This document shows positions 47,212-56,462 of a DNA stretch of 64,000 nt, one piece after another. Every line of letters starts with the position of its first letter. The first letter of the stretch is position 1. Origin of the DNA: Magicicada septendecula (lineage: Eukaryota > Arthropoda > Insecta > Hemiptera > Cicadidae); assembly GCA_034769895.1 (NCBI GenBank), contig CM068371.1, forward strand, positions 402,023,469 to 402,087,468, in the 5' to 3' direction. The position numbers and the translations under genes are program-made. The notes under the pieces were generated by a model. It saw only the letters and a program-made list of their open reading frames with translations. It searched no databases and was not told the origin of the DNA.

Positions 47212-48575
47212 TTTTTTTTTTACATGAAAGGAAAGGTAGCGTCGAATCTGTTTAATTTCTTGTTAAGTGGAGGATGAGAGGGAGTTTCACTTTCGTGGCT
47301 GAGATAGGAAATAATAGAGTGTCAAGCGTCACAAGGGCGGCGGTGAGGGGCAGATGAATGCTTATGGGGGGGGTCATTGAGCAGAGCTCGGGGACGTTTA
47401 AATTTTCGAGGAGGAGGGCCGTCATCTGTACTAAGGCGATGGAGGTGAGGGTAGGATGAGATAGAGGCACGAGTGAAGAATTTGAGCGCCAGATAACGCA
47501 CGAACGCATCAACATACGGAACCTTCAACCTCCGTCTGATAACGTCTCTGTGGACGTACCAGGGAGAGTTGGAGATGAAGCGGAGGGTGCAAGATTGGAA
47601 AGCTTCCAAGCGCACAACAACATAGGGCTGTTGCAGGGACCAATATGAGGGCGCTGCGTAAGTCAGGATTGTTTTAAGAAAGTGCAAGTAGATGGTGAGT
47701 TTAGCACGCTCAGGCACTGAACTCCGATTTGAGAGAAAGAGAAATAGCTTGGCTTTTGACGCCGCGAGTTTTCTCGAGACACTGAGAGACATGAGCTGCA
47801 AAGCTAAGGCGCCGGTCAACAGTGACACCCATATACTTCGCAGACCATTTCCATTCGGTCGGACTCCCGTTGAGGGAAGTGAGCTGACGGGAAAAGACAG
47901 TCGCCTCGGATTGTTCCGTATTGACTGCCACCCGCCACTTTCTTAGCCAGCCCGGAAGAATGTGGCGTGCTGACGTTGCACCACTCTAGCAGCATGACCA
48001 AGATTGGCCGAGCTAGAGTGACACAGTATAGAGTGACTGCATGGCTTCATCAGCATGCAGTGAGATAGCGACTTCAGAGTGTACCGCAGGTCGTTCGTGT
48101 ACACGAGGTACAGAACGGGGCCGAGGACAGATCTTTGAGGAACGCCCGCGGCGATCGGTCGGGCAGATGAGTACGACCCATCGACGCATACCCTAAAGAA
48201 GCGATCGCAGAGATACAACCGCAGAAGATGAACGAAAGAGGCAGGTAATGGGGACTGGGCCAGTTTGTAGAGAAAGCCTTCTTACCAGACTCGATCGAAG
48301 GCCTTACTTGAGCATTACTGCTACGGTGAACTGATGCTTATTGACGGCATTCGTCAGTTGGGTAATAACCCTGACGAGTTGAAAGGTCGTCGAGTGCTCT
48401 CTGCGGAAGCCGATCTGTTCCTGCCGAATGAAATAATCCAACAGGGGGACAACCCGACCATGCAGGAGCCGCTCGAACACTTTCGAGATGACTGGCAATG
48501 GTTTTCTGGGAGCAAACGCAGCTTGCGAGGTGTGGGTGTCATGACGATTTTCGCACGTTTCAACAGCCTTGGAAT
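47212..48575 (-). pseudogene. Jockey-type LINE, 5'-truncated, with poly-A
   Basis: Minus-strand order: a finger block LPVISKVFERLLHGRVVPLL, EQIGFRREHSTTFQLVRVI; AFDRVW (first catalytic Asp) in a shifted frame near 48290; YLCDRFFRVCVDGS, then AGVPQRSVLGPVLYLVYTND (normally GVPQGS); the FADD site degraded to HADEA near 48050; KWRVAVNTEQSEATVFSR; KYMGVTVDRRLSFAAHV; ILTYAAPSYW and LEAFQSCTLRFISNSPW; then a C-terminal region ending about 47252. A ten-base poly-A (plus-strand T-run at 47212-47221) follows. Several frame changes and the altered catalytic site show it is dead. It is the only Jockey-like copy I recognise in the window. Confidence 0.9.
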
Positions 48576-49424
48576 AAATTCAAGACCGACGTAGGCCTAA
48601 CTATGCTTTACATGTTCGTGTTTTTGGTGATGGTTACAATTCCACATAATATTTTGCGATGAACCTCTGTAGCATGTAGCATCATAGTAGCGGGGCGTCT
48701 TTGCACCCGGTGCATGACTGCAGCATCTGGGTCGAGCCCAATGGCTGCCTGTGGATATACTGATGAACCTCTAACGCGTTGCGGTGTCTTTGTAGAAGCT
48801 CTGCAGCGATGTCCGCAAGAACGGTCATAAAAATTTTAGACTCGATCTTAGCGAATAAGCCAATCACCGATACCACTACAAACGACTGTCAGAATGATCA
48901 GAACACAAAGACGTGAAGCTGCTGCCTGGAAAGGTAAGCGTGACATCTGGTTTCGTGAAAACCTACATGAAGCAGGTGTGATCGTCACCCACGTGCACTT
49001 GTGTTGTAGCCTAATGTTTCGTCTATGGAAGTGGTATGTGGTAGTGCCATTTCCTAAGTCATTGTACTTATTATTTTCACACTTGAGCCAATATTTTAAT
49101 GAATTCAACAAGTGTGTAATGCACTGTTCCACGGTGGCTGTGAGGAAACGCTAGCGGAGCGTGGATCACGCGAGGTCAGACTGTTTGTTTGTGGAATCAA
49201 CCGAGTGTGGTGTCTGTCTCAGCCACGAGCCGTTCTTAGATGACAGCCCTTGATACATTTAATTATTGACTGTCGTTTTTACAGATTAATTTATTCAAGC
49301 CCGTGGTACTTTATGACCGTGTTGGTGTTTCATGACGACGCTGTCTGAAGTCGTTCGTAGGTGTCTTTCCCATGGACGTTTCAGGTAGGAGAAACACTAA
49401 GGGCAGAAACGGAGTGTTACTTTC

Positions 49425-49589
49425 GACAGATTAGATGCAGTATACCTGCTTGCTGCGAAGATATGCAAGGATATATCACAGATACAGAATAATCCTGCAG
49501 CTCTACAAGAATCAGAAAGCTCTCTTAGCAGAGCATATTTAAAGGAATTTGTACTAGGCGGCACTAAACCATCTAGTATGTGTGTGTAA
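49425..49589 (+). CDS. unidentified open tail, possible terminal exon
   Basis: A 54-codon frame without a start Met reads LDAVYLLAAKICKDISQIQN, then AALQESESSLSRAYLKEF, and ends at a TAA (49587-49589). Its composition looks like real protein (helix-forming, balanced charges) rather than AT-rich noise. A possible acceptor (TTACTTTCGACAG) precedes it at about 49429, and the frame is open slightly further upstream. I do not recognise the family. It could be the last coding exon of a host gene or a transposon remnant; chance cannot be excluded at this length. Confidence 0.25.
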   Translation, partial: DRLDAVYLLAAKICKDISQIQNNPAALQESESSLSRAYLKEFVLGGTKPSSMCV

Positions 49590-50639
49590 TATACAAGATT
49601 TTTATATAATATTGAAAATTATGTAATTTGAATTTAACTTGACCATAATCATGTTCATTCTTTACTCGTGAAATTAACTGTAAAAATAGACACAAATACT
49701 TTAGACATTAGGAAAATTAAAAAAAACACCACAAACACTCAAATGGATTCATTATAATTAACTATGTAATATTCAGTAAGTACATTACAGTGTGATGTGC
49801 ACATTACTACTACATGGAGGTCTGTTATAAATTCAAAGCATTTATCACGGGTCTACTTAAAAATATATAAAGTACTGTAATTAGAGATAATCCTATATTA
49901 TTACAGATTGAGATTGGCAAAAGCTTAAACACTACAAGTTTGTTTAATTTTAAGTAATTTTTTTAAATGAAAAATGCATAAACATTTCATATTGAATTGA
50001 TTTACAACTAAATAAGTTAGTTACGAAAGAAAAAGGAAAAAGTATGCTAGTAACAAAATATTTCCTTAATTCACATCAAAGGTACAAACTTAAAAAATAG
50101 AGTCTTTTGAAAAAAACTTTTTGTCATTCTTTAAATCTTAAAGCCGATCCCCGGTAAAAAGTGGCTATAGCTTTGTTTAACCTCTGTAACGTGATTTGCT
50201 GATTTCTCCCCTTTTTTCTCACTTTTCGATACCGCCTAGTTTATTGCTTAAAATATGCTCTGCCTCTTAGCCGACACAATGTGTAAAACTATGATAGAGA
50301 AACTAGTTCTAAGTACTGTATTTTCTTCACAGCTGTAGGTGTCTTTCATTATCGCCTTGCCGTGTAAAATGTCGCTGGAGTGCCGTTATTCTTAAAAAAG
50401 CAAACCCACGGATCACAGCCTCATTCGATGATCGATAGGCGGCTTTTTCGCTTTTTCTTAAAGACTAAACACAAAAGTTTACACTTGTATAGTTTTGCGC
50501 TCGAACTATAAATATGTAACAAAAAACGATGTATGTAAATAATTTCATTAAAGTAGAGATTATGTGAAGTAGAGATTACGAATCCTAGGTGACGGATTTT
50601 ATCCGTCCGTGATTACGTAGTACTGTAATTTTCGCTTAT

Positions 50640-50785
50640 AAGAATCAGAAATCGATTCAGTTATGCGGCTGATTCATAAAGCGCGGCAATAAGACACAGT
50701 TGTGGATTTCAGATATAAGAATCTGACTGAATAATCGTCTGATTCGATTAACCGGCGTATCAGTTAAGCGGCACTTACTATATTT
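50640..50785 (-). mobile_element. possible Tigger/pogo-like terminal region
   Basis: Reverse-complemented, the end reads AGTAAGTGCCGCTTAACTGA, then GCCGGTTAATCGAATCAG and repeated TAAGAATC blocks. Stacked GCTTAA and TTAATCG motifs of this kind are typical of Tigger/pogo inverted repeats. I could not find the partner end, so extent and orientation are uncertain. Confidence 0.3.
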
Positions 50786-51959
50786 CGTACAGACAATGCG
50801 TACTGAGGTCACATGTGCCGGGATGCATAAGTGCATCGTCCCGATAACCTCCGATCAGTGTGTACGTGACATATTTCAGGTTCGCTTCAATTTTTTCATT
50901 GATAAGCCAGATTTGTTGGTGCAAAAAAAACGAATCGATCAATTGAGCGTGTAAGCTGACTGGGAAAAAACGTGACCGTACCCGGGTTACGACTTTTGGC
51001 TCTTCTGCATTACGCACATCGTGACGTACATGGCCGCAAAACGATATCGACGTACAAAAACTCTACCCACACAGTTCTTGACGTATACACTGACACGGCA
51101 GTACAGGATAGAACATTGCTTTCGCGGGCTTGCGGCTGAATAATGTTTCGTACTGCAATACAGTAATATATATTTGTATTCCGTTGTTACGTAGTCCCAC
51201 GTTCAGTCTTACATAAGCTCGTAGACCTCGTTCGCATAAAGTCCGTTTATATTCTTCGCTAACTTTCGTTTTTCAGACAGGTTAGTTCGATTCGCATCTT
51301 CGTATTTTCGAGGTATACCTTTATGAGAGGAATTCTCCTAGTTCGTATAGATAACTGAAGTATATCTTCTGTAGGAGAAGCTATTAAAATCGATAGTTAT
51401 TAAAAAATGACACGATTTAGAAGAACAAAGGGGTTTTTGGGGAGGCAGATTTTGGCTTGTGTTTAAGGCTCTTAATGACCGGCAAAGGCCCTCCCACAGA
51501 AAGGTGTTCGGCGAATGAAGCTAACACTGGGGGTACGACCAACGTTCGCCGAATTGAGATGCATGTGTTGAAGAGGTTTCGCCTCGTTTAGCGTCCATTT
51601 GTCACCTTTCCGTATGTTAGCTGTTTCCTTCAACACATCAAGTGCATGATCGTGCGGGAACAACAACGTATTGTGGAACCCTTTCGTGTCCGTTTGGCGG
51701 ACAGTGGTGAAATGCAGCGAAAGATTACGAAATTCCGTTCGCCGATTGGTGGAGAACGAAGACGGGCGGCTAATAAAGTGGAAGGGCCTCCTAATAAACG
51801 TAGAAACTCGCTTGGTCATTCGTGGATCTAAAAAAAAGCTTACGATATGGTATCAATAATTAAGTTAGCCGAATTACTGATGCCTACTACCACTTTTTTT
51901 TACGTACAGTATGTATTTTTTCCTCTGGGACAATGGACAAAAACATACCAAGCTATGAG
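50786..51959. other. no recognisable gene
   Basis: No supported gene or repeat boundary. Overlapping frames on both strands at 51472-51859 are mutual shadows without recognisable motifs. Confidence 0.4.
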
Positions 51960-52720
51960 AATAGACAAGACCAATTTTGCCTGTACACATTACTAGGTAA
52001 TCACAGTTAGAAAGAAGATGCCAGCATTTGACAAGAAAACTTCGACATGAAAGTAAAGAGTGGGGTTTAGAAATGAGCCTGGAGAAAAACGGAATGTCTG
52101 GTAGTTTAGAAAACGTAAAATGTTTAGATATAGATAACACGTACATAAGAACTGTAAGAATTTCAAGTATGTACCTTCAATATTTAGGGAAATACCAGTT
52201 TGTGAGATAGTCACTGAAAATCGTATATCAGGGACGAATAGCCATACAACAACTAAATGCGATTAGGTGGTAAAAAGGAATGAGAAAGGATATCTAGAAG
52301 AGAATTTACGTTCGATAATAAAAGGGATGGTGCTATACATCTGTGAAACGGATGAAATAGAAACGTTCCATGAAAAGATTGCAATCTCTAGAAATGCATA
52401 TACTCACAACTTGTATAACATACAGAACTCAACACATCCTAGTTGGTGATATAAAGAAATACTGACGCTAGACTCAGCGACAACGAACAGATTAGTAAAA
52501 GACATTGATTTTTGTAAGAGCAACTTAATAGAATGGACAATTCATTGTGGCCACTGAAATACTAGAGTGGGCCCCCCGCTGAGAGAAGAAAGAGAGACGA
52601 TCACGGGACCAGGGAGTTAAAGAGACTACGATAATTGACAGTAACATAGGAAGATATCAAGGAACGAACCTAATAACGGATGGAATGCAGGAATGTGCTG
52701 TGGAATAATAATTATGAAAG
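51960..52720 (+). pseudogene. LINE reverse transcriptase fragment, palm to C-terminus, heavily decayed
   Basis: The plus strand reads TRKLRHESKEWGLEMSLEKN, YLQYLGKYQF, GRIAIQQLNAIRW (compare AISTLNGFLWDK at 32.9 kb), KGMVLYICETDEIETFHEKI (the ILTYG.ETWEI block) and a basic end near 52565 (PAERRKRD). It matches the 32500 fragment block by block, so they belong to one family, but it carries many more stops and frame changes and is clearly older. Confidence 0.72.
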
Positions 52721-53136
52721 AAGAATCATTCACAAAAAATATCGGCTTTCATAGATTAGCCTATACGAAGGGAATGTCTTCTCTCGTGGTCACGCTCTTG
52801 ACTCGAACAGTTGAAGCGGCCCACCAATTTTACCTGTCCGATGCCTTTTTTTTTCACTTCGGCATACTTTTCACCTCCCATGCGTATAGCAATCTGTTTG
52901 TACGGTAAATTACTTTTCGCGTTGTATCCCCTCCAGTACTTTCTTCACCCACTGTATGAAGCAAACCTGTAAAGATGATCTTATAATATCTATCGGTCAT
53001 TGACGGAGGATGTACTGAAGCAGTAGATAACTTCTAAACACTCTCGACCTCCCCTCTCCAGGAAAACAAATTAAGAAACCGGTGAAGAAATTATGTTTCT
53101 GTATAAGTAAACTGTAGAATGAATATAATGGTTCTA

Positions 53137-53412
53137 AATATAATTAATTCACTACCGACTCGGAACACAAAGTTTTACAAAGTATCTTATAGGTAAAAAC
53201 GTAAAAGTTTTACCTTATAATCTGAACCGGTTTTCGCTTGTAAAAAGCTTCTTCAAAGCTACACTCTGAAGCTTTTTAAAAGGGAAAACCGGTTCAGGCT
53301 ATAAGGTAAAACATTTACGTTTTACCCATAAAAAACTTTGTGTTTCGAGTCGGTAGTGAATTAATTATATTTAGTTAAGTAACGGACACGTCATGGACAA
53401 CGAAATCCAAGA
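53137..53412 (+). mobile_element. palindromic (foldback) element, copy 2, with 12-bp target duplication
   Basis: The same design and sequence family as 5048-5319: inverted arms of about 110 bp (CCGACTCGGAACACAAAGTT and its complement), AACCGGTT in each arm, and the same right-hand tail (ACGGACACGTCATGGACAAC then GAAATCCAAG). The exact direct repeat ATAATGGTTCTA lies at 53125-53136 and 53413-53424. The arms have diverged from each other more than in copy 1, suggesting an older insertion. Both copies start at the same base within the limits of the duplication, so neither is 5'-truncated. Confidence 0.75.
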
Positions 53413-53424
53413 ATAATGGTTCTA

Positions 53425-54599
53425 CTTTATGTATAGACCTACTTTAATATTTACGTTATACGCTGGACTTCTCGTTGTTAGGCTATAATCAGTACCTCAG
53501 AAAAAAACGGCTAATTAACCAATAAAGTATTTTCCTGGAGAATTCCATAATAATTTTTATGGATAAACAGTTAGTGGTTTATGCACTATTGTAATTGCGT
53601 AAAACAACCGATTAGCGCATCGGATATAGGCCTGTTTTGTGACGGATTCGTTAAACAGAGAGATGGACATTAAACACTGGAAGCGTAGAGGTCACACCAT
53701 CGCTTAGTACATCCACCCTGCTGTCCTTTCACATCTCAAACGTGATGAACCTTGCTCTTCAGTTTTTTCGCTTCCAAAATTTTTCACCTAAACAAAAAAT
53801 TACAAACATTACAATACAAAATTACAATACGGTTCTAGAAGAAAGAAATATCTGCGCATTTTAGCTCACATCAGTGTAAGAAATACCTGTACATTCAACG
53901 TTATAACCAAATAATTTTAATCTGTCCAGTAGTTAAGCTTCTATAACAAACCAGCAATTTGTTTCTTCAGAAGTCTATAGTAAATTGTATTTATAGGCTA
54001 CATTTTTATTCCTTTAAGCACGATTAGTACATACGTGTTTGTTGAAGTTATTTTTATAAACGTGTTTTATGTAAGGTTCACGCATATTAATTGGAATTTT
54101 ATTGATAATAACTTTCTATTTAATAAATATACAAAACAAAAATGATGAAGTAAATCCTTACTCAGTGACGTGTTTACAGTTTCTTGCGCGAATATCTGTA
54201 TAAACAACCGATAACTGCTTCAATTGTTTTGTAGTTATGTTGGCTGCACTGGGGCTATTGTTGTGCACAGCTGATAGACGTATTTACGTAAATAATGTGA
54301 ACGGTGAATAAATTCCAATGAGCGTATTTACTGTTTACACCTGAAATCATACTGAACGTAAAAACTGGAATTTCTCTTTGTTGCAATCTGACGTTAAAGG
54401 GAAAATTTACGTAATCAAAGAAAAGTCTTAAGTTTTGAATGGGGTCGATGAACGAAGTTGGTAGCCTAGTTATTTTGGATTAAGCATTGCTTCAAATTTA
54501 AAAATATAATAAAGTGAAAAATTTAAGCTTTCAAATCGTGTATATTGCATCAAAGACTTGATACACTGTAAAATGTGGTCCACAGAGACGTACATGTGA
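53425..54599. other. no recognisable gene
   Basis: AT-rich sequence in which I see no gene, repeat boundary or structured element. Confidence 0.45.
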
Positions 54600-55137
54600 T
54601 TCATACGTATTGAAACGAAAGGAACCACCTAGAGTAGTCGAGAGAGTCCTCGCCCCGTCCTCCCCCCTAGTGTGGCAGGTGTTGCCTCAATCAAGGTCGC
54701 GTTCAAGTTTGTTCTAGATTCTTCAAGAGGCCATTTGAGATACGGATTAGCGTCAGCATTAAGAGGCGTGCACATTGAGGATGGAAGATTTCTAGAAGGC
54801 GTGCGCTACCTATAAAAGCCTCTACCTTCAATGTGCCTCCACCTTCCTCGCTTCCGGCCCGCACTGGCGTGCGTCTCCCCACACCCTACCATCTGGCTGA
54901 AGGGGGCTTGCCCCAGATCAGCCCGAGGCGTGTTGTTGTGTTATAATTAGTGCGGAATTCTTCATAGTTGACATTATTATTGCGTATGGACAATTTTTAC
55001 TTGAATTGTTGTAAGAAACTATCTTGTTGATTACAAGTTATTAATTTGTGATAATTAAAGCTGGTTATTAGTGAGTTCATTGGTGTCTTGTATTTTGTTT
55101 TCCACTGTACCATACGACGATCAGTGAGACCATCGTA
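54600..55137 (+). mobile_element. possible solo LTR fossil
   Basis: A block richer in GC than its flanks contains a clean TATA-type promoter (CCTATAAAAGCC at about 54809) and ends near CCATCGTAACA. Size, promoter and a CA end suit a solo LTR of an LTR retroelement. Family and left boundary are not determined, and no convincing target duplication was found. A host promoter is the alternative. Confidence 0.3.
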
Positions 55138-55480
55138 ACAATACGCTCTTGTCGTGGACGTTTCATTTCAAAAATTAAGCTTGAAGCCCGTCAATTAAGC
55201 TATGCGTTTGTGAGCATATGAAGTTTTCTAATATTTTTTGTGTTATGGTGTTGCCAAAAAATCACGTGACCCTCTTATTAGTTTATAAAAAACGGATATC
55301 ACAGACATTTCCGAATCCTAAAAACTTAGTTGTTGAACTCCACATTCTCTCAATGTTACGGTATGTTATTTTCAGAAGTGTATGTTACAGCGGTTATGTG
55401 TATGACTTGTATGTGTAAATTGTGTTTGTACTTTAAGCGTCACGATTAGACATTATAATGATGGCATTTTTGTGTTACAG

Positions 55481-55632
55481 CGGCCCCTCAAGTGGTGCTA
55501 ACGGTCCAGCAGCGACCTGTGCACACGTCACGGTCCCCTGGCGCGATGCCGTCGCCAAGCCCTCAACGCTCTCTTCATCATCATCATTCGGCTCCGTCGA
55601 GGGATCGAATCACCGGACCGCAGCCAGTTGAT
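55481..55632 (+). CDS. internal exon of an unidentified host gene
   Basis: A 152-bp exon with a good acceptor (TTTTTGTGTTACAG, ending 55480) and a consensus donor (GTAAGT from 55633). Read with two leading bases completing a split codon, it is fully open and encodes 50 residues: APQVVLTVQQRPVHTSRSPG, then AMPSPSPQRSLHHHHSAPSR, then DRITGPQPVD. The base composition (GC- and CpG-rich, third-position GC) is unlike the transposon remains around it. The peptide is Ser/Pro/Gln/His-rich with a run of four His, typical of disordered regions of regulatory or scaffold proteins. I do not recognise the gene. Other exons must lie elsewhere, across large introns. The donor is in phase 0 and the acceptor splits a codon after its first base. 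Confidence 0.75.
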
Positions 55633-55808
55633 GTAAGTAGTACTAACCTTTCCGATATAGTCTACTAATATTCTCTTCTGTCTGTCTTGTCACTCCCTCC
55701 CGTCCTCTCTCACTCTCTACCCTCACTCTCTGCCTCGTTTTTCTTCGTAATGTCGTTCGTGTTTCCAGTGGAACTCTGATCTTGTTCAGTTTATAACTTG
55801 TGGTATTA

Positions 55809-56460
55809 CACTAAAAACTCGTTTATCCGAATTTGATGGGACCGTGTCTGTTTCGGATAAACGAAATTTCGGTTAAGCCGAAACCTCTATTTAAATAATA
55901 ATACATATGTAAGTACAGGAACTTTATTTAATAATAATTATTTAAAAGTTACTTACAGTGAATATGACACAATTAACTATAAAACGGCACCGCACTGTAA
56001 ATTATAGTTTCTACAGTACTGGAACAGTCATATTGCTTGTTCGTTCAGTAATCAATCATAGTTTTTTGCCTAAGCTTTGAAGCTCGTTTGGTGGCTGCCC
56101 GATCTCGAAGTCGTTTCATTGTTAGACGTTCTGCAGGGGGATGTTGCGTCTTGTCGCTCCAAACACGACAGTAGCTCTTCAAACATTGATGTTGCCTCTG
56201 TATGGTTGATTACCATTTTCTCTTCCACATCATCGTCAGAGCTTTTGTCCTCACCGGGCTGTTGTGAGCATTGTGCAACAATTCCGTCATCGGATAACAG
56301 CTGATATCCAGGATCGTCTGTTTCCGAATTCATCCACTCGGATACGTCTTCTTCTTGTAAGCGTGTGCACCCTTCAATGTCTTTTAATATTTCTACAAAT
56401 TTTGTTTCGGATAAACCGGATTTTCAGATAAACGCGATTCCGATAAACGAGTTTTTAGTG
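55809..56460 (-). mobile_element. Tigger/pogo-derived MITE, copy 2
   Basis: The ends read CACTAAAAACTCGTTTATCC on both sides, with TA flanking (55807-55808 and 56461-56462). It is 652 bp and inverted relative to copy 1 at 19951-20499. The minus-strand frame 56333-56070 keeps MNSETDDPGYQLLSDD, GEDKSSDDDVEEKM, TSMFEELLSCLERQD and NNETTSRSGSHQT, a fuller version of the Tigger C-terminal tail. It lies about 175 bp downstream of the host exon, therefore probably in that gene's intron. Confidence 0.88.
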
Positions 56461-56462
56461 TA

